Source of the DNA: Solirubrobacter sp963798325
GTDB lineage: Bacteria; Actinomycetota; Thermoleophilia; Solirubrobacterales; Solirubrobacteraceae
Direction: 5' to 3'
Length of the DNA: 64,000 nucleotides
NCBI GenBank assembly: GCA_963798325.1
Contig: CAWCSS010000001.1
Location: 186,001 to 250,000 of the forward strand
Under the pieces are notes generated by a model. It had not been told where the DNA came from and made no database searches. It was given only the letters and a program-made list of their open reading frames with translations. A program made the position numbers and the translations under genes. Positions 25,736-34,700 of this stretch are shown here, one piece after another. How positions within the stretch are numbered: the stretch's first letter is position 1; each line of letters opens with the position of its first letter.

Positions 25736-26703
25736 TCACGCTCAGCGTCCGCACCGAGCGCTTCACCTTGCGCGCGCCGCTGCGGGCGTCGTGGGGAGAG
25801 CTGCACGAACGCGAGGTGCTGATCGTGCGCCTCGGGCTCCCGGACGGGCTCTGGGGCGAGGGCGAGGCGGCGCCGCTGGAACCGTACGACGGGGTGTCCC
25901 TGGCGTCGGTGCGGGCCGCGCTGGACGCCTACGCGCAGGTGCTCGCGTCGATCGATCCCACCGAGGATCTGCTCGCCGCCTGTGCCGCCGAGCGCGACCT
26001 GCCACAGGCGCTGGCGGCGATCGATCTCGCCCTGTGGGATCACGCCTCGCGCCGGACGGGGACACCGCTGGCGCGGCTGATCGACCCGCGCGCGGTCGGT
26101 TCGGTGCCGGTCAACGCGACGATCGGGGCCGAGGATCGCTCCGGCGCCGCGTCTGCCGCTTCGGCGGCGGCGCGGGAGGGGTTCCGCTGCGTGAAGGTCA
26201 AGGTCGGCATCGGCGACGACGCGGGGCGGCTGGCGGCGGTCCGGGCGGCGGTCGGGCCGGAGGTCGGCATCCGGGTCGACGCGAACGGCTCCTGGGGCTC
26301 TCCCGCCGAGGCGCTGGCGAACCTGCGGGTGTTGGAGCCCGTCGGCCTGGAGCTGTGCGAGGAGCCGGTCCACGGCGTCGAGGCGCTGCGGGAGGTCCAG
26401 GCGGGCACGTCGATCCCGATCGCGATGGACGAGACTCACGCGCCGGCCGCCGGCGCCACGCGGGCGGTCTGCCTGAAGATCACGCGTGGCGGGATCACCG
26501 GCGTGCTGGCCGACGCTCGTGCCGCCCGCGCGTCGGGCGCCGACGTCTACCTGGCCTCGACCTTCGACGGTCCGCGAGGCATCGCGGCCGGAGTCCACGT
26601 CGCCGCCGCGCTGCGCATCACGCGCTCCTGCGGGCTCGCGACCGGTGCCATGACCGCTCACGACGGCGTCATCGACGTGCCGATGACCGTCGGGCTTGCT
26701 TAA
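25732..26703 (+). CDS. menC: o-Succinylbenzoate synthase
   Basis: MenC dehydrates SHCHC to o-succinylbenzoate and belongs to the enolase superfamily. The 323-residue protein shows the N-terminal capping domain (FTLRAPLRASWGELHEREVLIVRL), the catalytic KVKVG near residue 155-159, metal ligands in IRVDANGSW and LELCEEPV, then IAMDETHA, and the second Lys in VCLKITRGGITG. The GTG start at 25732 overlaps the menA stop. Starts further upstream would lie within menA. Confidence 0.94.
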   Translation: MITLSVRTERFTLRAPLRASWGELHEREVLIVRLGLPDGLWGEGEAAPLEPYDGVSLASVRAALDAYAQVLASIDPTEDLLAACAAERDLPQALAAIDLALWDHASRRTGTPLARLIDPRAVGSVPVNATIGAEDRSGAASAASAAAREGFRCVKVKVGIGDDAGRLAAVRAAVGPEVGIRVDANGSWGSPAEALANLRVLEPVGLELCEEPVHGVEALREVQAGTSIPIAMDETHAPAAGATRAVCLKITRGGITGVLADARAARASGADVYLASTFDGPRGIAAGVHVAAALRITRSCGLATGAMTAHDGVIDVPMTVGLA

Positions 26704-26732
26704 CGCGCCGGGGTCCCCGGTAGTGTTCGCCC

Positions 26733-26988
26733 ATGGCACGAGACTGGCCTGAGACGCCGGACGACCCGGTCGATCCCGCGCTCGCACCACTCCTAGAAGC
26801 CGGCGAGGGCGAAAGCGAAGGCTTTGAGCTCGCAGAGGCTGACCTCGATCGAGCACGCCGAGCACGGCGACTCGCACAGCACGGACCCGATCCTGCGTGA
26901 CAGCGCCGGATTCGACGAGCTCCTCGAAGACGATTTCGACCACGACGACTATGCGGAGGCCGACGAAGAAGGCGATCCGGACTGGTAG
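26733..26988 (+). pseudogene. Small acidic protein, frameshifted
   Basis: ATG 26733 opens MARDWPETPDDPVDPALAPL, then EAGEGESEGFELAEADL. In this frame the product ends at 26899 with a basic tail. One base later the reading becomes IEHAEHGDSHSTDPILRDSAGF and an acidic C-terminus ELLEDDFDHDDYAEADEEGDPDW, ending at TAG 26986. Removing one base near 26847 gives an 84-residue, consistently acidic protein, so the gene is probably real and carries an indel. I do not know its function. It sits 29 bp after menC and converges on menH. Confidence 0.6.
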
Positions 26989-27004
26989 GCGCTTTACGTG
27001 CGCG

Positions 27005-27019
27005 ACCGGCTTGGCCGGT
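27005..27019. terminator. Short GC hairpin between convergent genes
   Basis: ACCGGC-TTG-GCCGGT forms a six-pair stem with a three-base loop in the 55-bp gap between the small acidic gene and the end of menH. There is no U tract on either strand, so termination strength is uncertain. Confidence 0.4.
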
Positions 27020-27043
27020 GCGTGCCCGTTTCGGCGCGTAGAT

Positions 27044-27748
27044 CTACTGGATCGCCTGCGCGACGGCTTGCGGGTTCTCGAGCTGGGCCGCGTGTCCGGC
27101 GTTCGGGATCACGACGTGGGTCGCGTTCGGTAGACGTTCTTGCATCGCTTCGGCGAGCGCGCGGAACTTCTCGTCGCGCTCGCCGGTGATCAACGTCACG
27201 GGGATGGTGAGGGTTGGCAGCCGGTCCCAGAGTGACGGCATGACGCCGGTCCCGAGGCCCGGAGCGCGTTGGCGAGGCCGAGCGGGGTGTTGCGCAGGCG
27301 GTCGGCGTAGGCGCCGTCCTTGACTCGCTCCGGCTGGTCGGCGAACAGCGGCTGCTCGGCCCACTCCCTCGCGAAGGCCTCGATGCCCAGCTGTCTCGAT
27401 GCGGTCGGCGAGGTCGTCGTCTTGGCGTTTGCGCCGGGCGCGCTCTTGCTCGTCTTCGATCCCGGGGCTCGCCCCGAGGAGCACCAGGCGCTCGATGCCG
27501 GGGGTGTGCAGCGCGGTGTAGAGCGCGATGCGCCCGCCCATGCTGTAGCCGACGAGGGTGGGCGCCTCGAGTGCGCGGATGTAGGCGGCGCAGGCGTCGA
27601 AACTGGCCGTCTTGAACGCCGATTGGCCATGGCCGGGAAGGTCCGGCGTGATCGCGCGATAGCGTCCCCGGAGTTCATTCGCCGTCCGCCGCCAACTCTG
27701 GCGGGTCTGCGTGAAGCCATGCAGCAGGATGAGCGGCGGCGGAAGCAC
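27044..27748 (-). pseudogene. menH: Alpha/beta hydrolase of the MenH type, two frameshifts
   Basis: MenH (SHCHC synthase) removes pyruvate from SEPHCHC. From GTG 27748: LILLHGFTQTRQSWRRTA, DLPGHGQSAF, the nucleophile elbow LVGYSMGGRIALY near residue 68, and a late His in VVIPNAGHAAQLENPQAVAQAI. Between about 27398 and 27255 the homologous peptide (LGIEAFAREWAEQPLFADQPERVK) lies in another frame, so there are two compensating indels, and the continuous reading contains a wrong-frame middle. The start is only 11 bp from the divergent menD start. Generic hydrolase is the alternative, but position and motifs favour MenH. Confidence 0.78.
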
Positions 27749-27759
27749 TTCTGGAGATC

Positions 27760-29487
27760 ATGCCTGGTACCGACACGTATCTCTGCCTGCGGGCGTTCGT
27801 CGACGAGTTGGCGCGCTGCGGCGTGCGCGAGGCGGTGACCTCTCCGGGCTCGCGTTCGACGCCGTTGGTGCTGTCGCTGGCGCGCGATCCGGCGTTGCGG
27901 GCGACGTCGCACATCGACGAGCGCTCGGCCGCATTCTTCGCGCTCGGTGTGGCCAAGGCGTCGGGCGTTCCCGCCGTCTTGGCCTGCACGTCGGGGACGG
28001 CGGCGGCGAACTACCTGCCGGCGGTGATCGAGGCGCATGAGGCGCGCGTGCCCATGCTGGTGCTGACCGCCGATCGGCCGGTCGAGCTGCGCGACATCGG
28101 TGCCGGGCAGACGATCGATCAGATCAAGCTCTACGGGGGCGCGGCCAAGTGGTTCGTCGAGGTCGACGATCACCCGGCGTCGCCGATGCGGGTGCGCTGG
28201 TTGCGCCAGCTCGCGTGCCGCGCGTTCTGGACCGCGGTCGACGGCCGGCCGGGGCCGGTGCATCTGAACTTCGCGTTCCGGGAGCCGCTGGTGCCGGACG
28301 GGCCTTCGGGGGTGCCTTCTCTGGAGGTCGCGTCGGGGCGGGACGGCGGGCGGCCGTGGGTGACGCGGCCCGCGTCTTCTGCGAGACGCGTCGCCGGCGT
28401 TGCTCGACGGGCTCTCCGAGCAGATCGCCGCGCGGCCGCGGGCGGTGATCGTCGCGGGGCGGGTCGAACGCGATCCGCGTCTCGGCGCCTCGCTGGCCGC
28501 GTTCGCCGAGCGGGGCGGGTTCCCGTTGCTGGCCGATCCGCTGTCGGGCGCGCGGCGCGGGCCGGCGGCGATCGCGCACTACGACGCGTTGCTGCGCTCT
28601 CCGGCGGCCGGCATTTGCGCCTGACCTCGTGCTGCGGGTCGGCGATCTTCCGACCTCCAAGCCGTTGCGCGCGTGGTTGGCGGCATCGGATGCGCTGCAG
28701 GTCATGTTCGACGCCGAGGCCGCGTGGCAGGACCCGGCGGGGAGCGTCGGCACGATCGTCGGCGCCGATCCGCGGTCGACGTTCGACGCGTTGCTCGGAG
28801 CGGCTGCCGCGCAAGCGCAAGGACACGTCGTGGCTCGATGGGTGGCACGCGGCGGATCGGGCGGCGGCGGGCGCGATCGCCTCGGCCTGGGGGCCGAGTC
28901 TCAGCGAGCCGCGGGTGGCGGCCGAGGTCGGGTCGGTGCTGCCGCAACGACGCGGTGCTGGTCGTCGCGTCCTCGATGCCGATCCGCGACGCCGAGACGT
29001 TCTTCCCGGCGCGACCGGCGGCGTTCCGCGTCTTGTCGAACCGAGGCGCGAACGGGATCGACGGAACGGTCTCCACCGCGTTCGGCGTGGCCGCGGTCGT
29101 CCAGCGGGCCGGTCGTGCTGCTGATCGGCGACGTCGCCCTGGCGCACGACGTCGGCGGGCTGCTGGCGGCCTCGCGGCTGGGCCTGAAGCTCGTCATCGT
29201 GCTGATCGACAACGACGGCGGCGGGATCTTCCACTTCCTCCCGGCGTCGTCGGAGGGCGACGACTTCGTCGAGCACATCGCGACGCCCCACGGCCTGGAC
29301 TTCGCCCACGCCGCCGCGCTGTACGGGCTCGACTGGAAGCGCGCCGCCGACGTCCAATCGTTCCGCGACGCGTTGTCCGACGCTCTCGCCGCCTCGGGCA
29401 GCACGATCATCTGCGTCCGCACCAACCGCGCGGAGAACGTCGACGCTCCACGCCCGCGTGTGGGAGTCCGTCCGCACCGCCACATAA
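27760..29487 (+). pseudogene. menD: SEPHCHC synthase, about six frameshifts
   Basis: MenD is a ThDP enzyme that joins 2-oxoglutarate and isochorismate. The N-terminal block is clear: RAFVDELARCGVREAVTSPGSRSTPLVLSLA, HIDERSAAFFALGVAKASG, TSGTAAANYLPAVIEAHEARVPMLVLTADRP, and the GQTIDQIKLYG signature. Later blocks fall in changing frames: SEQIAARPRAVIVAGRVERD (shift near 28380), VLRVGDLPTSKPLRAWLA (near 28618), WLDGWHAADRAAAGAI (near 28800), SSMPIRDAETFFP and NRGANGIDGTVSTAFG (near 28955), then GDVALAHDVGGLLA and the ThDP/Mg segment IDNDGGGIFHFLP (near 29105). A last shift near 29445 gives HARVWESVRTAT and TAA at 29485. All key motifs are present in order, so an intact gene with sequencing indels is likely. 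Confidence 0.82.
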
Positions 29488-29499
29488 CGTGCCCGCGAC

Positions 29500-29760
29500 A
29501 TGGCGGACCTCCAGACCACCCTGCTCGAGGTCGACCCGTCCGCCCCCTCGACGCGCCGCACCACCTCCAAGGGCATCGGCGCCGGCGACATCGTCGAGAT
29601 CGACAAACGCGGCCGCCGCTTCCACGCCCTCGTCATGGAACTCCAGCAACTCGACTCCGGCCGCTTCGAGCTGAAGCTCCGCCCCCTCGACTCGCGCATC
29701 TCCTGGCACACCGCCTCCGTCCGCGAGGTCGTCGAGGTCTGGCGCAAGGTCCGCCACTAA
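29500..29760 (+). CDS. Conserved-looking hypothetical protein, 86 aa
   Basis: ATG 29500 starts 12 bases after the menD stop. The product, MADLQTTLLEVDPSAPSTRR onward, looks like one compact beta domain (GIGAGDIVEIDKRGRRFHALVMELQQL; GRFELKLRPLDSRISWHTASVREVVEVW). It has no membrane segment or Cys. I recognise no family. It appears intact in a stretch where its neighbours carry indels, and probably forms an operon with menD and the PRC-barrel gene. Confidence 0.65.
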   Translation: MADLQTTLLEVDPSAPSTRRTTSKGIGAGDIVEIDKRGRRFHALVMELQQLDSGRFELKLRPLDSRISWHTASVREVVEVWRKVRH

Positions 29761-29773
29761 TCTTCCCGGCACC

Positions 29774-30094
29774 CTGAGCACCGACGACGACACCCAGATC
29801 GGCTACCAGGCCCTCCCCCGAGGCGTCCCGGTCATCACCTCCGACGGCATCCGCATCGGCGAAGTCGCCCGCGTCCTCGACAACGCCCGCGAGCACATCT
29901 TCGACGGCATCGTCGTCAAGACCGACTCACGCCAGGTGTTCGTCGACGCGCCCGAAGTCGCCCGCATCTCCCTGCGCCAGGTCACCCTGACCATCGACGC
30001 CGCCGCGGCAGCCGCCCTGCCCGAGGAGCAGGACACCCGACGCGTCGTGCAGAGCGGCCTCAGGGGCACGCTCCGGCGCTGGTTCGGCCGCTAG
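29774..30094 (+). CDS. PRC-barrel-like small protein, start codon unclear
   Basis: From about 29774 the frame encodes STDDDTQIGYQALPRGVPVI, then TSDGIRIGEVARVLDNAREHIFDGIVVKT and RQVFVDAPEVARISLRQVTLTI, followed by a basic tail ending LRRWFGR and TAG at 30092. The repeated short beta strands with a G-x-V-x-x-V-L turn fit the PRC-barrel fold, which binds proteins or RNA in RimM and photosystem subunits. Only CTG is available at the expected start; no ATG, GTG or TTG occurs in frame nearby, so either the start is unusual or a base is missing upstream. Codon use matches the neighbours. It overlaps the end of the next gene by four bases tail to tail. Confidence 0.6.
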   Translation: MSTDDDTQIGYQALPRGVPVITSDGIRIGEVARVLDNAREHIFDGIVVKTDSRQVFVDAPEVARISLRQVTLTIDAAAAAALPEEQDTRRVVQSGLRGTLRRWFGR

Positions 30095-30724
30095 CTGCAG
30101 ACCACGATCAGGTGGAACCCGGAATTCGTCGGCGTCGTCCCGTTGTACGTGCGCACCTGCACGCCCGAACCGGTCGACCCGACCAGTCGCTCTCGTAGCG
30201 AGCGGCTCCTGGTTCAAACCCTGCGCGATTCTCGCCAGCGTCGCGGAATACACGCAGCCGGCGACGGTCTGAGGGAACGTGACGAGATAGTCGCCGCCGC
30301 CTTGGACCACCGCGCGCACACCACGGGTTCCGGCCACGACCGTCCCATCTTCTTCGACCGCAGCGCGCATCGTTACGGCGTTCGCACCGGGCGCGCCTGC
30401 GGGCCAGCGGGCCCCCGCCGCTCCTTGCGGGCCCTGCGCTGCCTCTCGCCTGGCCCTTGCGGGCCAGTCTTCCCCGAGAGCTGGGTACGAGCAGAAGCGG
30501 AGAAATCCCGAGAGCTCAGAGAACCGTCGCGAACGGTCGCGCTCGTCACGGCGCCACGTCGCAATTCGGCGGCACCGACCGAGCCGGAGCGCAACTCACG
30601 CTGACCCAACACTGTCACGTGGAAGGTTGTAGGCCGCGTACCCGGTGCCACCAAGTGCGATGAACAGCGCCAGCGACGCGCAGACGTTCGCGTAGGTCAG
30701 ATGCGCGAGTAGCCAGCGCTTCAT
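30091..30724 (-). pseudogene. Membrane-anchored or secreted collagen-like protein, frameshifted
   Basis: ATG 30724 opens KRWLLAHLTYANVCASLALF and a hydrophobic segment ending LGGTGYAAYNLP, a signal or anchor. Next come polar beta repeats (LRSGSVGAAELRRGAVTSATVRDGSLSSRDF), then a short Gly-Pro-Gln collagen-like stretch (SGKTGPQGP and, in another frame, PAGAPGANAV). The C-terminal domain MRAAVEEDGTVVAGTRGVRAV leads to YSATLARIAQGLNQEPLATRATG and, in a third frame, VRTYNGTTPTNSGFHLIVVCS with TAG at 30093. At least three indels are needed; corrected length would be about 210 residues. This architecture is common in Thermoleophilia secreted proteins of unknown function. It starts one base after the stop of the larger surface-protein gene. 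Confidence 0.7.
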
Positions 30725-30725
30725 C

Positions 30726-33055
30726 TCAGCCACCGAGAACGAGCACGTGGACGACCTTAGAGGTTCCGTCGGCATACGGATAGCTTGATTCTTCAGGAAC
30801 CACGACGCGAAAGGAATATCGCATCGTGACCGGCGTCGATGTAAATCGATAAGGACGCTGTGAATTTGCCGTCCTCGAGTTTGACCCGTGGCGTCGAGAA
30901 TGTGCGCCAGCCGCGCGACGTCTTCGCCTGCAGCGCCAGCAACTTGCCCGCCTCCGGTATCGGGCCGCCGAGCAGCCGCCCGCGGAACACTGACTCGCTG
31001 CCCGTTATGGAGTCGCTTGCGGTCTGGCTGAACATGGATTCCGGCTTGGACACGGAATTCGACGTCCTCGACTCCGCGGTTGGGTCGTCTTCGTGCCTGC
31101 GTAGATGAAGCGCAGATGTCGCGCTGGGCCCGGAGGGCGCACGAAACGTGAGAGTCCCCGACGCTGACGTCCGGACGGTTGCGATCTCGCTCCATTCGCG
31201 GCCGGGCAACTCGACCCGTTCGAACACGGCACCATCGGAACCTGCGAGTGGATTGCCGCTCGCGTCCGCGAGTTTCCCTTCGATGCTGAACGGACTGGCC
31301 AAAGGCCGCGCTGGGACTTGGCCACAAGGACACGCCTGTAGGTCGGCTCCTTGGCCTTCGACCCCTTCACGCGAACCCGCTCCGGGCTCCCCACGGCGAG
31401 AACGCTCGCGCGACGGATGGGCAGACGTGCCTCCAGCCGAGTCGCCGTCGGCGAGCGTCGTCGTACTCCGCTCGTTTCCGGCGTGATCCGATGACGCGGG
31501 CGCGCAACTCGTACACGCCGGCAGTCAACTCGTCGTCGGGGAGGACAGCGGAAAAAGTGCCCAGTCGATGCATCAACCGGCAGCGAATGCCACACCGACT
31601 CCGCCTTTGATGCGCGCGTCGACCTCGACTGCCGCGACCCCGGATGTGACATCGGCGGCTTGCACGCGGACGCGCGCCGGATCGAGTGGGTCGAACGGCA
31701 GGAACGAGATCTCCGGAACATCCGGATCGAAGCGCAGCGGCTCGACCAGACCGCTCCCGTCCGGGTCGACGTTGCCCGCAGCGTCACGGAGGGAGACGCG
31801 CAACCTCCACTCGCCCCCCGCGGGGACCGCCAAGTCGCCAATGCCCGCGAGATCCGGCTCCGTCCTGTGACCCGTCACGCAATCAGACTCGTCCCACGGC
31901 TGGTTTGGAACGGACACAACTGGTAGTCGGCCCCGACGATCGGCGCCAGCCCATCGGACGGTGGGTTCACCCACGTGACGGCGTAATCGGTTGGTCGCGC
32001 GCCACGCGCCGCCCCCAGTCAGATTCATGGCCCGTGGCGCCGCGGGCGGGCTTCGGTCCAGGCCGGAACGTCAGCTGGCGCGCGGTTGAATTGAAGGCTG
32101 GATCGCTCGCCGTGGCCTCGATGGTGTGCTCACCGTCCGACATGGCATAGAGCGCGAGGGGCACGTGCAGCGTCCGGCTGCCGATGCCGCAAGGCCACGG
32201 CGACGGGTTGCTGGCCCCGGTCGTACAACGAACCGTTCGCCGTTGCGAGTTGCGTATCGGCATCAAGGATCAGCTTGAGCTGGCTAATCCCTACGTTGCC
32301 GCCACGCGGAAACCTTCAGCGAAGCTGTCGGATCGCGCAGCCACCCGGGGCCAGGCGCCTCCTCCACGTTGATCGTCGGCGGCGACGTCACGCGATGCTC
32401 GAGTTCGATCTGCCCCAGAAGCAGCAGAACTCTCGTACCTCTCTGGTGCGGTCGGCCAATCCCACTATTCCGATGAAGCCAGACGGGCCGGGCATCGCAA
32501 CCCCATCCTCAGTCGTCTTGACCGCGAGGTTGTCGAAGCTCCCTGCGGCGGGCTGGCCCGTTCGGCGGATCACCGAAGGACCAATGCGTCGCAAATTGGT
32601 CGTCGATCCCAGACCCAGGTGCTCCAAGATGTGGCCAACGCGGCGGGATAGTGCGTCTGCGGGGGTCGTGGCTCACCGATCGCCCTGAAAGCAGGTGACA
32701 TTCGTCTGGGCGGGGCGTCGAACACCCAGCCCTACGTCGCGAGCCTGCGGCAGCGTGCTGTTGGTCGACCGGCCATCGCGGGATCCCTGCCCATGGAATG
32801 TCGCCCGCGGGGCAGAAGTTCAACACTCGCGGCCCCGTGGAGTACGCATCGCTGAGACCCACCATCGACCGGCGGCCCAGCCGTCCGTCGTGCGACGACC
32901 CAGAGCACGCTTTCACGGTGTAGGTCCCCGCGTCGGGCCGGACTGGCGGAGCCAGCAGACACCCGGTCGCCAGCGCGCCGCAGAAGAGAACTCGCGTCCA
33001 CGATCACGAGCCGGAACTTTTTCAGGTGCGTCGCTGGTCGTGGGGCCCTCTTCAT
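30726..33055 (-). pseudogene. Large secreted Ig-like surface protein, many frameshifts
   Basis: No single frame covers this 2.3-kb stretch, but successive frames give a coherent secreted protein of about 770 residues. From ATG 33055: MKRAPRPATHLKKFRL, then LLAPPVRPDAGTYTVKACSGSSHDG (signal cleavage and a carbohydrate-binding-like start). Next come SDGEHTIEATASDPAFNSTARQL, GGEWRLRVSLRDAAGNVDPDG, TAGVYELRARVI, the Ig/fibronectin-like FSIEGKLADASGNPLAGSDGAVFERV, FRGRLLGGPIPEAGKLLALQAK, and a final MRYSFRVVVPEESSYPYADGTSKVV before TGA at 30726. Domains of this kind occur in adhesin-like proteins of Solirubrobacterales. Whether the gene is decayed or badly read is open. It is followed at one base by the collagen-like gene. 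Confidence 0.6.
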
Positions 33056-33151
33056 GCCATCAGTAGGCAGAGCGGGAAATTGTTCGCCCCCGACTTCCGG
33101 CAATTTGGTTCGATGTCTGACAGCAACCGCTGGCATGGTCGCGCACCATTT

Positions 33152-33170
33152 GAGCGCCCGAAAAGCGCTC
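33152..33170 (-). terminator. Hairpin downstream of menF
   Basis: GAGCGC (33152-33157) pairs with GCGCTC (33165-33170) around CCGAAAA, 32 bases past the menF stop. This is the position of a menF terminator, before the promoter of the surface-protein gene. On the minus strand the loop reads TTTTCGG. Confidence 0.5.
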
Positions 33171-33201
33171 GGGCACTGCTCGAACGTTCAGAGTGCGGAA
33201 G

Positions 33202-34635
33202 CTAGCCGGAGAGGACCGGCAGGAGCGCGCCGAGCTTGATCTCGGTCTCGGCCAGTTCGGAGGCGGGGTCGGAGTCGCGGACGACTCCCACTCCCGCGTA
33301 GAGGCGGGCTTCGTTGCCGCGGAGCAGTGCGCAGCGGAGGGCGACGCAGAACTCGCCGTCGTCGTTGGCGTCGGTCCAGCCGATCGCTCCGGCGTACCAG
33401 CCTCGGTCGAGGCCCTCGAGCGCGGGGATCAGGGGGACGGCGGATGCGTGGGGCTCGCCGCCGACGGCTGGGGTCGGATGGAGCAGGCCGGCGAGTTCGA
33501 TGGCGCCGATCGGGTGGGCGAGTTGGGCCCGGATCGGGGTGGCGAGGTGCTGGATGTTCGCGACCTTGATCAGGGCGGGCTCGTCGGGGGCGGCGACCCA
33601 GACCGCGTGGGGGCGCAGGGCGCGGGCGATTCGGCGGACGACGATGGCCTGTTCTTCTCGGTCCTTGTCCGACCGCAAGAGGCGTTCGCCGAGGTGGTCG
33701 TCGACGGCGGGGTCGGCGGAGCGGCGGGTGGAGCCGGCCAACGCCACCGTTTGGGCTCGGTGGCCTTCGCGGCGGATCAGGAGCTCCGGCGAGGCGGCCA
33801 CGAACGCCGCATCGCCTCGGCCGGCGCAGAACACGTAACAGGACTCAAAGCCCGCTCGGAGCACGCCGAAGACGGCCGCGGCGTCGTGTGCGGTCGGTGC
33901 CTGGACGGTGACCTCCCGGGCCAAGACGATCTTCTCGAACGCTCCCGCTCGGATGCGCTCGACGGCCCGGGCGACGGCCGCTTCGTAGTGCTCGGGCGGC
34001 GCCACCGAGTCGATGCGGAACCGTCCTGCCGGGAACGGATCGAGCAGCGGCAGCGGCGAGAGCCGCAACGCCGCCGCACGAGCGGTCAGGCGGGCGCTCA
34101 CCTCTTCTGGCGTGTCGTCCGGCGCGGCCATGGCCGCCAACGTCAGACGGACGTCGCCGCCTCGACGGGCCAGAGATACCTCGGGGACGATGAGATCGGC
34201 CGCGTTGAACCCCGACCAGTGCGGCGCGTGGCCTCCGTCCGGGCTGAAGGCAAAGCCGCCCAGAGCGACAAGGCCCGCGCCCGGCGGCCCGTCCGGCGCG
34301 TCCGCGATCGCGTCGGCGGACAGCCGCCTCCAGTCCGCGGCTACGCGCTTGAAGCGGCCGGGGCCGGACGCCGTCAGCCGGGCGACGACGCCCAGCGCGG
34401 CGATCGCGGCTCCGTCCCGGTCGGGCTGCTCGAAGCAGAACCAGTCCTCGCCGCCCACGCGCGACGCGAAGACGACCGCGCTCGGGTCGACGTCGGCGCC
34501 GACACGGACGGTGTGGCCGAGCAGGATCGGACGACCGGCCTTGCGGGCACGCTTGATGGCGCGCTTGGCGCCGGCGAGGAGGGCGGGTGCGTCGACAGCG
34601 AGCCCGCCCCCTGGCGTGAGTTGGCCGACCGTCAC
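33202..34635 (-). CDS. menF: Isochorismate synthase
   Basis: MenF isomerises chorismate to isochorismate, the entry to menaquinone. The 477-residue chorismate-binding enzyme has a variable N-terminal half and a conserved C-terminal half: AVERIRAGAFEKIVLAREVTVQ, the region SPELLIRREGHRAQTVALAGSTRRS with the catalytic motif, DKDREEQAIVVRRIARAL, IQHLATPIRAQL and LHPTPAVGGEPHASAVPLI, then GWYAGAIGWTDANDDGEFCVALRCALL. The salicylate/anthranilate enzymes are related; the nearby men genes decide for MenF. The start is GTG 34635. The gene is intact, unlike menD and menE. Confidence 0.92.
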   Translation of the reverse strand: MTVGQLTPGGGLAVDAPALLAGAKRAIKRARKAGRPILLGHTVRVGADVDPSAVVFASRVGGEDWFCFEQPDRDGAAIAALGVVARLTASGPGRFKRVAADWRRLSADAIADAPDGPPGAGLVALGGFAFSPDGGHAPHWSGFNAADLIVPEVSLARRGGDVRLTLAAMAAPDDTPEEVSARLTARAAALRLSPLPLLDPFPAGRFRIDSVAPPEHYEAAVARAVERIRAGAFEKIVLAREVTVQAPTAHDAAAVFGVLRAGFESCYVFCAGRGDAAFVAASPELLIRREGHRAQTVALAGSTRRSADPAVDDHLGERLLRSDKDREEQAIVVRRIARALRPHAVWVAAPDEPALIKVANIQHLATPIRAQLAHPIGAIELAGLLHPTPAVGGEPHASAVPLIPALEGLDRGWYAGAIGWTDANDDGEFCVALRCALLRGNEARLYAGVGVVRDSDPASELAETEIKLGALLPVLSG

Positions 34636-34662
34636 GAGTGTGGATTTTATGAGGTGGGCCGC

Positions 34663-34686
34663 CCGACACGCTGGACCGCGTGTCGG
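34663..34686 (-). terminator. Strong hairpin downstream of ilvN
   Basis: CCGACACGC (34663-34671) and GCGTGTCGG (34678-34686) are perfect nine-base inverted copies with a six-base loop. They begin about 15 bases past the ilvN stop, between ilvN and menF, both on the minus strand. It is a good candidate terminator for the ilvBN operon; no long U tract follows. Confidence 0.65.
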
Positions 34687-34700
34687 ACGCCCCGCGAACG

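Noticed and set aside
26708..26720. CCGGGG-T-CCCCGG after menC as a terminator
   Set aside because: The loop is too short for the full stem, there is no U tract, and the next gene follows in the same direction within 30 bases.
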